From contig CAVQLG010000021.1 in NCBI GenBank assembly GCA_963713275.1, positions 124,001 to 188,000 of the forward strand: a DNA stretch of 64,000 bases, written 5' to 3'. A program made the translations under genes and the position numbers. Positions 25,897 to 35,688 of the stretch are shown piece by piece; positions within the stretch are counted from its first letter, which is position 1; each line of letters opens with the position of its first letter. This DNA comes from CAIWHR01 sp963713275. GTDB lineage: Bacteria > Pseudomonadota > Gammaproteobacteria > Burkholderiales > Casimicrobiaceae. Under the pieces are notes generated by a model that did not search any database, was not told where the DNA came from, and saw only the letters and a list, made by a program, of their open reading frames with translations.

Positions 25897-26544
25897 ATGG
25901 GCGACGAGCGTGAGGTCAGGGTCATCGACCGTGAGGTCTGCTACCGGGGGTTCTTCAGCCTGGAGCGCGTGCATCTGCGGCACAGCCTGCACCGCGGCGG
26001 CATGAGCCCCGTGCTGGTGCGCGAGATCGTCGAGAAGGGCAATGTCGTCGCGCTGCTGCCCTACGATCCGGTCACCGACACGGTGGTGATGATCGAGCAG
26101 TTCCGCGTCGGCGCCATCGGAGCCCCTCGCAGCGCGTGGTTGCTGGAGGTCGTGGCCGGACTGATGGAGCCGGGCGAGGCGCCGGAGGAGGTCGCCCGAC
26201 GCGAAGCGACCGAGGAAGCGGGACTCGCGGTGGGCCGCATCGTGCCGATCGCCCGGTTCTTTGCGACGCCCGCGAAATCGACCGAGTTCACGCACCTCTA
26301 CTGCGGCGAAGTCGACGCCTCGACTGCGGGCGGCGTGCACGGCCTGGCGCAGGAGGGGGAGGACATCCGCGTGCTCCCCATGCCCGCCGAAGAGGCGTTC
26401 GCGCTGCTCGAGCTCGGCCGGATCGACTCGGCGTGGCCGATGATCGCCCTCATGTGGCTGCAGCGGCACCGCGAGCGGCTGCGCCGCGCGTGGTCCGAAC
26501 GCGGCGAGGGCGCCGTCGCTTGCGGCGGGAGTCGCCCGGACTGA
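25897..26544 (+). CDS. nudF: Nudix hydrolase, ADP-ribose diphosphatase type
   Basis: Hydrolyses ADP-ribose or related nucleoside diphosphate sugars to AMP and sugar phosphate. The 215 residues contain a complete Nudix box beginning GLMEPGEAPEEVARRE and ending ATEEAGL, so the metal-binding REXXEE core is intact. The upstream VVALLPYDPVTDTVVMIEQF and downstream FFATPAKSTEFTHLYC are typical of the NudF/TrgB group. Start ATG 25897. It is convergent with the P-type ATPase gene. Exact substrate is not certain from sequence. Confidence 0.9.
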   Translation: MGDEREVRVIDREVCYRGFFSLERVHLRHSLHRGGMSPVLVREIVEKGNVVALLPYDPVTDTVVMIEQFRVGAIGAPRSAWLLEVVAGLMEPGEAPEEVARREATEEAGLAVGRIVPIARFFATPAKSTEFTHLYCGEVDASTAGGVHGLAQEGEDIRVLPMPAEEAFALLELGRIDSAWPMIALMWLQRHRERLRRAWSERGEGAVACGGSRPD

Positions 26545-26658
26545 TTCCCCCGGCAGGATGGAAGTGGGTCGATGGACCGCTGGCACGGCGCGTCGGGCGC
26601 GCGGGACGCATGCTGCGCGACCCGCCCGCGGCTGGCGGCGGCTGCCGCACCCTCGCTC

Positions 26659-29323
26659 TCAGCGCCGCAGGCATGCCTTGCGCGCCTCCTCGAGGCCCCA
26701 CATCAGCGCCCCAAAAGGAACGATGAAGAGCCACGCGTCGAGCCCGAGCGGCGCGGTGCCAAAGAGCCAGTTGCCGGGGGCGGTGTAGACGATCAGCGCA
26801 AGCAGCGCCAGCTCGACCGCGATGCCGACCCCGATCAGCGGATTGCCGAAAAGCCCAGTGGAAAGCGACGAAGCCAGCGGGTGGCGGCACAGGAACACGT
26901 TGACCACCTGCATCACGACGATGGCGGCGAGACAAGCGGTCGTCGCCTGCTGGTACAGCGGGTCTGTCGTCGTCAGCGCTTGCCCGTAGCGCCAGCCGGC
27001 GGCATACAGCACGAAATGGAACGCTGCCATCGCCGCGGCAGCCTCGAGCAGCCCCAGGAACAGGTAGGCGCGCGCGATCAGGCCCCAGGTCACCAGTCGC
27101 TCGGTGCGACGGCGGGGCGGGCGGCTCATGCTCGCGGGATCGGGCTTTTCCGCGCCGAGCGCCAGCGCCGGCAGCAGGTCGGTGCCGAGGTCGACCGCGA
27201 GGATCTGGACGATGGTCAGCGGCAGGGGAATCCTGAACAACACGAACGCGAGGTACGGCACGAGTTCGGGGATGTTCGACGTGAGGATGTAGGTGAGGAA
27301 CTTGCGGATGTTCTCGACCACGGCCCGCCCTTCCTCGATCGCCGTCACGATGCTCGCCAGGTTGTCGTCGAGCAGGATCACGTCCGCGGCCTCCTTGGCC
27401 ACGTCGGTGCCGCTTTGCCCCATCGCGATCCCGATATCGGCGGCCTTGAGCGCCGGCGCGTCGTTGACGCCGTCGCCGGTCACGGCGACGACCTCGCCCT
27501 TCTTCTGCAACGCCTCGACGATCACCCGTTTCTGTTCGGCGGCCACGCGCGCGAACAGGATTTCCCGTGAATCCAGCGCGAGCTGCAACTGCGCCGGCGA
27601 CATGCGGCGCAGCGCGTCGCCCAGGATGACTTCGGGGTCGGCGCGGTCGACCAGGCCGATTTCCCGCGCGATGGCGGTGGCCGTGCGTGGGTGGTCGCCG
27701 GTGACCATGATGACGCGCACGCCCGCCGCGGTGCAGCGCGCGATGGCCTGCGCAACCCCCGGCCGAGGCGGATCCTCCAGACCGACCAGGCCCGACAGCA
27801 CCATGCCGGACTCGTCGGCCGCAGCCCCGGCGGCGAGCGCGCGATGGGCGAAGGCCAGCACGCGCAGGCCCGTCGCCGTCATCGCGTCTTGCGTCGCCAG
27901 CAGCCGCGTCCGCGCTGCGTCGTCGAGCGCCACGACACCCGCGTCGAACTGCACGAATCCGCACCCGGCGAGGACCGATTCCAGCGCCCCCTTGCAGTAG
28001 AGGACCCGGCCCGCCGGCGTGTCGCACACGACCGACATGCGCATGCGGTCGGTATCGAACGGAAGCTCGTCGAGCCGGCGATGATCTGCGAGCGGCCCCG
28101 CGCCCATGCGGCCGAGCTGCGCCAGCGCCACCTCCATGGGATCCCCGACGAAACGCCGCTCGCCCGCGCTCGCCACCTCCTTCAGGGCTGTGGCAAAGCG
28201 CGGCGTTGACGAAGAGCGCGCGGTTGCGCGCGAGCAGCGCCGGGTTTGCGTCGAGGTCCTCCGCTGAGTGCATGCCGCCGCCGAGCCAGAGGCGCCGCAC
28301 CGACATCCGGTTCTGCGTCAGGGTGCCGGTCTTGTCGCAGCAGATCACCGTGGTCGAGCCGAGCGCTTCGACCGCAGGCAGGTGGCGCACGAGCGCGTGC
28401 CGCTTGGCCATGCGCTGCGTCGCCATCGCCAGCGACAAGGTGACGGTGGGCAGAAGTCCTTCGGGCACGTTGGCGACGAGGATCCCGATCGCGAAGAGCG
28501 CGTTCTCCCAGAACGGCAGCCCGAGTGCCTGCCCAGCCAGGAAGAACGCAACGCCGAGGCCAAGGGCGAGCAACGCCACGACGCGTGACAGCCGCGCGAT
28601 CTCGCGTTGCAACGGGGAGGCGGCCTCGCTGGCCGTTTGCGTAAGATGCGCAATCCGGCCGAACTCCGTGTGCATGCCGGTGGCGTAGACCGCGGCACGC
28701 CCGTGCCCGGAGACGATCGACGTGCCGGCCAACAGGATGTTCCTCGCGGCGAGGGGCGATTCCTCGCCGCTGGCTTCCGCCGTGCAAGCCCGCGGCAACG
28801 ACTCGCCGGTGACGGTCGCGGTGTTCACTCGCAGCCCAAATGCCTCGATGATCCGGCAATCGGCCGGCACGAGGTCGCCTTCCTCGACCAGGACGACGTC
28901 GCCGGGGACGAGGTCTTGCGCCAGCAGGGCGACCGCTTCGCCGTTGCGCAGCGCCTTGACCCGGTGCGGCAGCAGCTGGCGCAGCGCCGCCACCGCGCGT
29001 TCGGCCTTGTACTCCTGCCAGAAGGAAAAGCTGCCGTTCACGAGGATGACGCCGATGATCGCCACCCCGAGGTGCGCCATCCCCTCGCCCGGACTGAAAT
29101 GCTCGGCGAGGAACGCCAAGAGCGCGGCGAGCCAAAGGATCAGCGCGAACAGATGCGCGAACTCGCGGACAAAACGAAGGACGAGCGGTTCCCGGCGCGT
29201 TTCCGCGAGGCGGTTGGGCCCGAATTCCGCCAGCCTCCGTGACGCTTCGTCCGCGGTCAGGCCGGCGGCCGAGGTCTTAAGGCTCGCCAGCGCCTGCGCG
29301 TGGGTCAGGCCGTGGATGCGCAT
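26659..29323 (-). pseudogene. P-type (P2) cation-transporting ATPase, one frameshift
   Basis: Reads as an otherwise complete P2-type cation pump of about 887 residues, with one +1 slip near 28185-28190. Before the slip: cation-ATPase N-domain (GLTHAQALASLKTSAAGLT), actuator motif TVTGESLPRA, helix 4 NVPEGLLPTVTLSLA and phosphorylation site CDKTGTLTQNRMSV. After it: nucleotide-binding segment (RRFVGDPMEVALAQLG), MVTGDHPRTATAIA, the hinge VTGDGVNDAPALKAADIG and four to six C-terminal helices. Removing one base from the GGG at 28185 joins VNAALCHS to LKEVASAGE. Because both sides are fully conserved, sequencing error is more likely than decay. PEGL in helix 4 suggests calcium, sodium or magnesium transport, not heavy metals. 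Confidence 0.85.
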
Positions 29324-29759
29324 TCCCGGAATGCTACGACGCGCGCGCCGCGACTGCACGCCGCCGTGGCCCCGCGCCGCAGGCGGCATCGTGGGTCCCG
29401 GTTGCGGGCGTCGCCGTGGCGGCCGTCGGGCGCCAGCTTGCGCGACGGCGGCCGTTGGGCGATGCTCGCGGATCGCCTTGCGGCGGCGGACGCGCGGGGC
29501 GGACGCGGCAGGCGCCGGCGGTGCTTTCCGCTGGAGAATCGCGCGGCGCGCCCGTCGCGCCAGGCGCGCAGCCCTCGGGGGTGGATGAGGCGGGCGCGTC
29601 TTGCGGTTCGCTTCGTTCGCGCCTTTTGCTGCGACCGGTCACGCCTGCGGTGTCACGTAGAACGGTAGAACAAGGCCGCGCAAACGGGGGCAAGCGCAGG
29701 GGGGCCGATGGCGACGGCGGGCCACCCTCGCCGGTGTGGCGGGAAAGGGAGCAGGGGCA
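29324..29759 (+). other. Intergenic region without recognised gene
   Basis: 436 bases between the divergent P-type ATPase and PfkB genes. Open frames here are Arg/Pro/Gly-rich and resemble no protein I know. A GGGA/AGGGAG purine run just before 29760 serves as the ribosome-binding site of the PfkB gene. I see no terminator, riboswitch or repeat. Confidence 0.5.
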
Positions 29760-30605
29760 ATGGCGCATATCGCCGTGATCGGCTCGATCGCCTGCGACGA
29801 GGTGCTGCAGCTCGCCGGCCCCCTGCGGCGGGGCGGACACCTCAGCGCCACGCACTCCGGCGTGCGCCTGGGTGGGGGTGGCGCCAACACCGCCGTGGCG
29901 CTCGCGGCCGCAGGTCATCACGTCACGCTGCTCGGCGCCGTGGGCGACGACGCTGCGGCGAAGGCGCGGCTCGCGGAACTGGAACAGGCCGGCGTCGACG
30001 TGCGCCACGTCGCGCGCCGCGCCGGCCCGACGACTCGCTCGCTGATCCTCGTGGAACCCGGGGGCGAGCGCACCGTCGTCAATCTCGCCCGCTGCGAGGA
30101 GGCGGCACCTCCCCGGCACCTGCTCGAGCTCGCCGTCGATGCCGTGTACGTGCGCAGCCGCCGGGTCGACCTCGCGCCGCTCCTGGCGCGCAAGGCGGCA
30201 GAATGCCTGATCGTCGCGCACGTCCCGCCGGTCGATCCCGGCTCGCGTCCGGCGCAGGTGCTCGTGTGCTCGGCGTCCGACCTCACGCCGGCCGAGACGC
30301 AGGATGCGCTCGGCCTGGGCGCATCGATCGCCGGCGAGCGGTTGCGCTGGATCGTCGTAACGGCGGGACCGGGGGGAGCACGGGCGCTGTCGAGCGCCGA
30401 GGTGCTCGCCGTCCCCGCGGCCCGCGTCGAAACGGTCGACACCACCGGGGCCGGTGACGCGTTCGCCGCCGGACTCGTGCACGCGCTGGTTGCGCACCGG
30501 CCGATGTCCGAGGCGCTTGCCATCGCCGCGCGCTTCGGGACCGAAGCGACGCGGTGGGCAAGTTCCGGGCTGCCAGCGCATGCGGTGGCGCGCCTGCTCC
30601 GGTGA
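29760..30605 (+). CDS. PfkB-family carbohydrate kinase
   Basis: Sugar or nucleoside kinase of the ribokinase superfamily, 281 residues. N-terminal VIGSIACDEVLQLAG and the substrate loop RLGGGGANTAVALAAAGH are followed by the C-terminal anion-hole motif DTTGAGDAFAAGL, in which the second Asp is the catalytic base. It resembles adenosine- and 2-keto-3-deoxygluconate-type kinases only in general, so no substrate is assigned. ATG 29760 has a purine-rich Shine-Dalgarno; an in-frame GTG at 29736 is less likely. It is a separate gene from rbsK at 40087. Confidence 0.88.
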   Translation: MAHIAVIGSIACDEVLQLAGPLRRGGHLSATHSGVRLGGGGANTAVALAAAGHHVTLLGAVGDDAAAKARLAELEQAGVDVRHVARRAGPTTRSLILVEPGGERTVVNLARCEEAAPPRHLLELAVDAVYVRSRRVDLAPLLARKAAECLIVAHVPPVDPGSRPAQVLVCSASDLTPAETQDALGLGASIAGERLRWIVVTAGPGGARALSSAEVLAVPAARVETVDTTGAGDAFAAGLVHALVAHRPMSEALAIAARFGTEATRWASSGLPAHAVARLLR

Positions 30606-30865
30606 GCGCAGGCGCGGCACCCCGGCTGCGTCGCCTTCGCTTCGAAACCAGCGGGCAGGCCCCGGCGACGACGGCAGGCCACGTCGGCGACACGCTCGCA
30701 CATCGCGCCGGGCGGACGTGATACGCTGTCGCGGGGACCGGGACGGCCCGCGTTCGGCGAGCACGGCGCCCGCAGGGTGAACCTGCGCCACGCCACGCCG
30801 CGACGCACCGGAGTTCGGACCGATCGGTCGTCTTCCGCTCATACGCCTCTGCCTGGGAGCTCAGC

Positions 30866-31387
30866 ATGCACGGTTTCTTAAGACGTATCTATTTCCTTCT
30901 GCCCGACGTGCCCACCGCGAGGAAGATCGTCGACGAGCTGCTCCTCGCGCGCATCGAATGGAGGCATATCCACTTGCTCGCCAAGGAGGGAATGCCGCTC
31001 GAAGACCTTCCCGCGGCGAGCCTGAGCCAGAAATCGGACCTGGTGCCCGCCCTGCAGCGGGGCCTCGGCGTGGGCGCCGCGACCGGGATGCTCGCCGGCC
31101 TGGTGGGCATGGCCTTCCCGCCCGCCGGCCTCACGATCGCGGGCGGCGTGCTGCTGGCCCTCGCCGCCGGGGGCGCCGGCTTCGGTGCCTTGATGGCGAC
31201 GATGGTGGGCGTGGGCATTCCCAATTCCCGGCTCAAGCGCTTCCAGGAAGCGATCGGCGAGGGGCAGGTGTTGATGATGGTCGACCTCCCCCGGGAGCGT
31301 GTCGACGAAATCGAAGCGCTGGTCAAGGGGCACCATCCGGAAGCGGACATCGAAGGAACCGACGCGCACGTGCCCGCGTTTCCCTGA
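30866..31387 (+). CDS. DUF1269-family membrane protein
   Basis: 173 residues with a short N-terminal soluble part (RRIYFLLPDVPTARKIVDEL), two closely spaced Gly/Ala-rich hydrophobic segments (GLGVGAATGMLAGLVGMAF; GGVLLALAAGGAGFGALMA) and a C-terminal soluble domain (GEGQVLMMVDLPRERVDEIE). This is the standard layout of the DUF1269 family, whose function is unknown. Start ATG 30866. It appears monocistronic. Confidence 0.85.
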   Translation: MHGFLRRIYFLLPDVPTARKIVDELLLARIEWRHIHLLAKEGMPLEDLPAASLSQKSDLVPALQRGLGVGAATGMLAGLVGMAFPPAGLTIAGGVLLALAAGGAGFGALMATMVGVGIPNSRLKRFQEAIGEGQVLMMVDLPRERVDEIEALVKGHHPEADIEGTDAHVPAFP

Positions 31388-31610
31388 GTTCCCGCGACAC
31401 GGCCGGGTCGGCTGCCACCGGCGCCGGTGGCAGCATCCGCGGCGCGCTTGCGCAGGCGGCTCCGAAGTGTGCGTTTGCTGCGGCCGCTGTCGTTGGCGCG
31501 CGGTGCGCCGTGCGCGCGCTTCGGCGCTGGCCGCAGATGCGCGGCGGAAGATGTTCGTCGTCGCCAAGAAAACGGGTATCCTTCGCGCCTCGTCCAACCG
31601 GGAGTTGTCC

Positions 31611-32459
31611 ATGCTCCGTCTCGCCGCGTTCCTGCTCTGCCTCGCCACCCCGGCCCTTGCGCACGCGCAAGCTCCCGACACGCTGAAGAAGATTCGCGAT
31701 TCGAAGTCGATCACGATCGCTTACCGCACCGACGCGCTGCCGTTTTCCTACGCGGGCGAAGGCAAAGAGCCGGCCGGCTACACCGTCGAGCTGTGCAAGC
31801 GCGTCGCGGCGAGCCTCGAACAGCAGCTCAAGACCCCGTTGCAGGTGAAGTGGGTTCCCGCCACGACACAGAACCGCCTCGCGCTCGTGCAGGAGGGACG
31901 GGCTGACATGGAGTGCGGCGCGACGACGGCCACGTTCTCCCGCATGGAGCAGGTCGACTTCTCCACCCCGGTGTTCGTCGATACCACCGGGCTGATGGTG
32001 CGCAAGGCCTCCGGCGCGAGTACTCTGGCCGGGCTCTCGGCCAAGAGGATCGCAGTGGTCGCCGGCACGACCAACCAGCGGGCGCTGGAGTCCGCGCTGA
32101 AGCAACAGCTCGTCAGCGCCGCCGTGGTGCCGGTGAAGGACCGCAGCGAGGGGATCGCCGCGCTCGAAGCCGGATCGGTCGAAGCGTTCGCCGGAGACAA
32201 GATCCTGCTGCACGGCCTCGCCGGCAAGATCAAGGACGCGACGCAGTACGAGGTGCTGCCCGACGACCTCGGTTTCGAACCCTACGCGATCGTCCTGCCC
32301 CGTGGCGACGCAACGTTCCGCCTGGCGGTCAACCGCGGGCTCGCGCAGACCTATCAGAGCGACGCGCTGGTGGAGATCTTCAAGCGCGCCTTCGGTCCCA
32401 GCGCGCTACCCACCGTCGCGATGCGCGTCGTGTACGGGCTGGGGTCGTTCCCCGAATAA
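31611..32459 (+). CDS. Amino-acid ABC transporter substrate-binding protein
   Basis: Periplasmic binding protein, cluster 3 (GltI-like), 282 residues. A signal peptide (LRLAAFLLCLATPALAHAQA) precedes the mature domain with ITIAYRTDALPFSYAGEGKE, PAGYTVELCKRVAASLE, ATTQNRLALVQEGRADMECG and VDFSTPVFVDTTGLMV, typical of glutamate/aspartate-type binders. GGAG lies six bases before the ATG. No permease or ATPase genes adjoin it, so it either feeds a transporter encoded elsewhere or acts as an orphan binding protein. Confidence 0.9.
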   Translation: MLRLAAFLLCLATPALAHAQAPDTLKKIRDSKSITIAYRTDALPFSYAGEGKEPAGYTVELCKRVAASLEQQLKTPLQVKWVPATTQNRLALVQEGRADMECGATTATFSRMEQVDFSTPVFVDTTGLMVRKASGASTLAGLSAKRIAVVAGTTNQRALESALKQQLVSAAVVPVKDRSEGIAALEAGSVEAFAGDKILLHGLAGKIKDATQYEVLPDDLGFEPYAIVLPRGDATFRLAVNRGLAQTYQSDALVEIFKRAFGPSALPTVAMRVVYGLGSFPE

Positions 32460-32600
32460 CCACGACACCCCCGAGGGCGCCCGGGGGGCCCGCCTCCCTC
32501 CGCCGCCCGTTGCCGACCGGTCAGCGCGTGAAGGCGGGTCGGCCCGCCCGCGGTGAGGGCGCCGCGTGCGCCATGCGCGCAGACCGCCTGGGCTGCGGGG

Positions 32601-32792
32601 TTACTCGAAGTGACGCCAGACGGCGCGCAGCGCGGCCAGGATCAGCGCCAAAGACACGGCACCGGCGAACGCGCCCAGCAAGATGCCTCGGGCAGCAGAC
32701 AGCGGTTCCCGCCTGAGTTCGGGGTTGCCAAGCGAGATCGGCATGCGTGCGCGCCGTTGCCGCAGCTGCGTCGTCGGTGAATCGTCGAACAT
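32601..32792 (-). CDS. 63-residue single-pass membrane peptide
   Basis: Small gene with a strong GGAGG Shine-Dalgarno six bases before ATG 32792. The product has a basic cytoplasmic N-terminal half (MFDDSPTTQLRQRRARMPIS) and one C-terminal transmembrane segment (ILLGAFAGAVSLALILAALR). No family recognised. It lies downstream of and co-directional with the LOG-like gene, 336 bases away. The good ribosome-binding site and clear hydrophobic segment argue that it is real. Confidence 0.6.
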   Translation of the reverse strand: MFDDSPTTQLRQRRARMPISLGNPELRREPLSAARGILLGAFAGAVSLALILAALRAVWRHFE

Positions 32793-33128
32793 CTTTTCCT
32801 CCCACGCCCACCGCCCGCGGTGGCCCCTGTGGCACCCGTGCCTCGACCTGCGGGAAGGCGACCGGGAGCACCGGCCCCACGGCGCTTCGTCCTGCGGGAG
32901 GTCCACGCACAACGCGAAGCAATATCCGGACCGCCGCTTCTAAGAACTTGACTTTCAATGCGTTACGGATGATTGCTGCCGGCGGCGCGGAGGGAGTGTA
33001 AACCGGTCCGACAGGGCAGTCGTGGCATCTGTGGGCGCGCGGCGAGCGCAGCGCGCGCCGACGCTGGCGCGTGGAACGGGCGCGCTTCCTCCTGCGTCGG
33101 GACGTCGAACCGCGCCGCCGCCGCGGCG
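32793..33128 (-). other. Intergenic region, no gene recognised
   Basis: 336 bases between the LOG-like gene and the 63-residue peptide gene. The middle is less GC-rich (around 32930-32985) and could contain the promoter of the small gene. A TTGACT on the plus strand at 32947 has no matching -10 and faces away from any gene. Confidence 0.4.
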
Positions 33129-33758
33129 TCAGAGCGCCAACGCGAGCCGGGCGACCCGTTCGAGCGCCGCGTCGACGCCGTCGACGTGCACCACGCCGGC
33201 GACGCGCGCCGCCCCTTCGAGGCCGATGACCAGCTTGCCGAACTGGCGGGCGAACGCGACTTCGGACAGCGTGCCGAAACTGTCTCCGATCGCAACCAGG
33301 CAGAACGACGCCCGCGCGATCAGCGCGTTGCGCGCTTCGCCGATGCCGGTCGCGATCACGATGCCGACGTGCAGATTGGCGAAGCCAGGATCGGCGTCGG
33401 GCAGGAGGCCGACGGTGATGCCGCCCCGTGCTGCGGCGCCTTGGCAGACAGCTTCCATCACGCCGGCGCGCCCGCCACAGAGGACGGCCAGGCCCATCTC
33501 GGCAAGGCCCGCGCCCACGCCCTCGGCGGCGGCGAGTTGCGCCGGCGTCGCCGCGCGCGGGCCGATCACGCCTATCGGAACGCGGATCGGCGCGCCACTT
33601 GCGCGCTGCAGCCAGGAAACCGCCACGCGCGGCGCCACCGCGTCGCCGGCGGCGTCCGCTGCGGCCGCCGCCCAGGACCGCGCCCGCGGATCGAACACAC
33701 GGCCGCGCGCGTCGCGCAGCACGCCGGCGGCGCGATCGAGCCTAAAGATGTCGCTCAT
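33129..33758 (-). CDS. LOG-like / TIGR00725-family protein
   Basis: 209-residue Rossmann-type protein related to the TIGR00725 and LOG (lysine decarboxylase-like, nucleotide 5'-monophosphate phosphoribohydrolase) families. IRVPIGVIGPRAATPAQLAAA is followed by AVLCGGRAGVMEAVCQGAA, matching the GGRxGxMxA element. AIGDSFGTLSEVAFA corresponds to the GGxGTxxE motif with Asp-Ser in place of Gly-Gly, so hydrolase activity cannot be assumed. The first 50 residues (RLDRAAGVLRDARGRVFDP) are an extra N-terminal segment. It overlaps the preceding ABC permease gene by 17 bases and is the last gene of that operon. Confidence 0.8.
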   Translation of the reverse strand: MSDIFRLDRAAGVLRDARGRVFDPRARSWAAAAADAAGDAVAPRVAVSWLQRASGAPIRVPIGVIGPRAATPAQLAAAEGVGAGLAEMGLAVLCGGRAGVMEAVCQGAAARGGITVGLLPDADPGFANLHVGIVIATGIGEARNALIARASFCLVAIGDSFGTLSEVAFARQFGKLVIGLEGAARVAGVVHVDGVDAALERVARLALAL

Positions 33759-34560
33759 GGCGGCTTCCGAACCATTCGCCGACGGTCATGACCGCCGAGC
33801 AGACGGCGGTGATGAGCAGCGCCAACGCCGCCGCCGCCGGAAAGTCGGAGCCGGTCTCCGAGATCAGGCTGTAGAGCTGCAGCGGCAGGATGTTGAGCCG
33901 GGTGCCGACCAGCGCCAAGGCGGTGCCGTAGGCGCCGAAAACGACGGCGGCGACGAGGCAGAACGCGGCGCCGACCGGTGCGGCGACCTGCGGCAGCATC
34001 ACCTGCCGGAACGCCTGTGCCGACGTCGCGCCCAGCGACTCGGCGGCCGCGAGCTGCGCGCGGTCGAAATTGACGAGCACCGGGAGGATTCCCATCACCA
34101 CGCGCGGAATCAGGTAATACGACGACGCGAAAGCCAGGCCGACGGGCGTGAACAGCGCCTTGCCGATGACCGCCGGATCGAAGCCGGCGAAGCCCAGGAG
34201 CTGCGTGAAGAACCCGGCGCGGCCGTACCCGAGGATGAAGCCGTAGGCGACGATCAACCCGGAGAACGTCAGCGGCAGCGCGATCACGAACGACAGCAGT
34301 GTGCGCCGCCGCTGCGGCAGTCGCGACAGATGCAGCGCCACCGCCACACCGATCGCCGTCGACACTCCGGCCGCCACCAGCGTCAGCACGACGCTGCCGG
34401 CGACGGAGGGCCAGAACGCCGGCAGCGCGAGCACCCGCACGAAAGCCCGGGAGCCTTCGCGCAGCGCGTCGACCGCAACCGCGGCGACGGGCAACGCGAA
34501 GAAGACCGCCAGCAGCAGCGCCGCTGGCGCAGCCAGCAGGAGCGCCTTGCCCAGCCGCAT
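33742..34560 (-). CDS. ABC transporter permease (polyamine/iron/phosphonate class), second subunit
   Basis: 272-residue inner-membrane permease with about six helices and the EAA-type loop DRAQLAAAESLGATSAQAFR followed by QVMLPQVAAPVGAAF. It belongs to the PotB/CysW-like class used by spermidine, iron(III) and 2-aminoethylphosphonate importers. It lies 40 bases downstream of the binding-protein gene and overlaps the LOG-like gene. The partner permease is at 36785-37582. Confidence 0.88.
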   Translation of the reverse strand: MRLGKALLLAAPAALLLAVFFALPVAAVAVDALREGSRAFVRVLALPAFWPSVAGSVVLTLVAAGVSTAIGVAVALHLSRLPQRRRTLLSFVIALPLTFSGLIVAYGFILGYGRAGFFTQLLGFAGFDPAVIGKALFTPVGLAFASSYYLIPRVVMGILPVLVNFDRAQLAAAESLGATSAQAFRQVMLPQVAAPVGAAFCLVAAVVFGAYGTALALVGTRLNILPLQLYSLISETGSDFPAAAALALLITAVCSAVMTVGEWFGSRHERHL

Positions 34561-34600
34561 CGCGGTCCGCCGGTCCGGGACAGGCGCGCCGGCCCCGCGG

Positions 34601-35677
34601 TCACTTGGCTTCGGTGGCAGCGGCCCAGCCGCGGTCGATCTCGGCCTTCTTCGCCGCGGCGGCGCGCACGTCCAGCGGCCGCACCTGCGGTGCTGCGGGC
34701 AGCCTGTCGGCGACGTTGTCCGGCAGCTTCACGCCGGGCACGGCGGGACGCACGAAGCCCTGCGCGAAGATGCCCTGCCCGAAGTCAGTCATGATGAAGT
34801 TGAGCCACAGCTTGCCGGCGTTGGGGTTCGGCCCTTTCTCGACCAGGCTGATGCCGTAGGGCGCCGCGGCGGACGCCTCCTTGGGAATCACCACGGCGAC
34901 GGCGTCGCCCAGCCCGTCGGTGTATTTGGCCTTGAGCCCGTCGTTCTCATAGGAAATCCAGATCGGAATCTCGCCCTTGACGAACTGCGCGTACGGCGTC
35001 GTCCCCAGCACCCGCAGCACGTTGCCCGCCTTGTGCAGACGGCCGAGGTAGTCGAGGCCGGGCTGGACGTTGTTCATGTCCCCGCCGGCGCCGAAGTTGG
35101 CGGCGAAAGTCAGCACCTGCCCGACGCCGGTCGACCGCGGATCGAGGTAGACGATCGTGTTCCTGTATTCGGGCTTCAAGAGATCGGCCCAGGACTGCGG
35201 GACGTTCTTCACGAGCTTGGTATTGACGACGAACGCGACCGTCAGCGAGTGGATCGTGAACCAGCGGCCGTCCGGCTCGCGGAACACCGAGGGCAGCTTG
35301 TCGAAGTTCGCCGGCTTGAACGGGGCGACGAGCCCCTTCGCGGCCGCGTCCACCGCCGATGCAGCGAAGTAGTAGGCGGTGTCCGCCTGCGGGCGGTTCC
35401 TGGCCTTCTCGAGCGCGACGACGGTCGCCGCGGACCCGAGGTCGTTGTAGACGATCTCGACTTCCGGGTAGCGCTTCTTGAACGCGGCGAACTGGGCCGC
35501 CCAGTTGGCCCAGGTGGGGCCGGTGTCGAAGCTCACGACCATGCCTTCCTTCTTCGCGGCCTCGTAGAGCGCCTTCTCACCCGCGTAGAGCTCGGGTGAA
35601 TCCAGCACCGTCTGCGCCGCGACCCCGGTCGCGAACAGCAGTGTTGCGGCGACCGTCGACCACGCCTTGGCTTGCAT
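34601..35677 (-). CDS. ABC transporter substrate-binding protein (polyamine/iron/phosphonate class)
   Basis: 358-residue periplasmic protein with signal peptide (STVAATLLFATGVAAQ) and a type 2 bacterial solute-binding fold: GMVVSFDTGPTWANWAAQFA, FKKRYPEVEIVYNDLGSAA, WADLLKPEYRNTIVYLDPRS and GEIPIWISYENDGLKAKY. This is the extracellular solute-binding family 1/13 group that includes iron(III), putrescine and 2-aminoethylphosphonate binders; the ligand cannot be decided by eye. GGAGA lies six bases before ATG 35677. Middle gene of a complete importer operon. Confidence 0.88.
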   Translation of the reverse strand: MQAKAWSTVAATLLFATGVAAQTVLDSPELYAGEKALYEAAKKEGMVVSFDTGPTWANWAAQFAAFKKRYPEVEIVYNDLGSAATVVALEKARNRPQADTAYYFAASAVDAAAKGLVAPFKPANFDKLPSVFREPDGRWFTIHSLTVAFVVNTKLVKNVPQSWADLLKPEYRNTIVYLDPRSTGVGQVLTFAANFGAGGDMNNVQPGLDYLGRLHKAGNVLRVLGTTPYAQFVKGEIPIWISYENDGLKAKYTDGLGDAVAVVIPKEASAAAPYGISLVEKGPNPNAGKLWLNFIMTDFGQGIFAQGFVRPAVPGVKLPDNVADRLPAAPQVRPLDVRAAAAKKAEIDRGWAAATEAK

Positions 35678-35688
35678 CGATCTCTCCT

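Noticed and set aside
32947..32980. TTGACT promoter on the plus strand
   Set aside because: No matching -10 and no plus-strand gene downstream.
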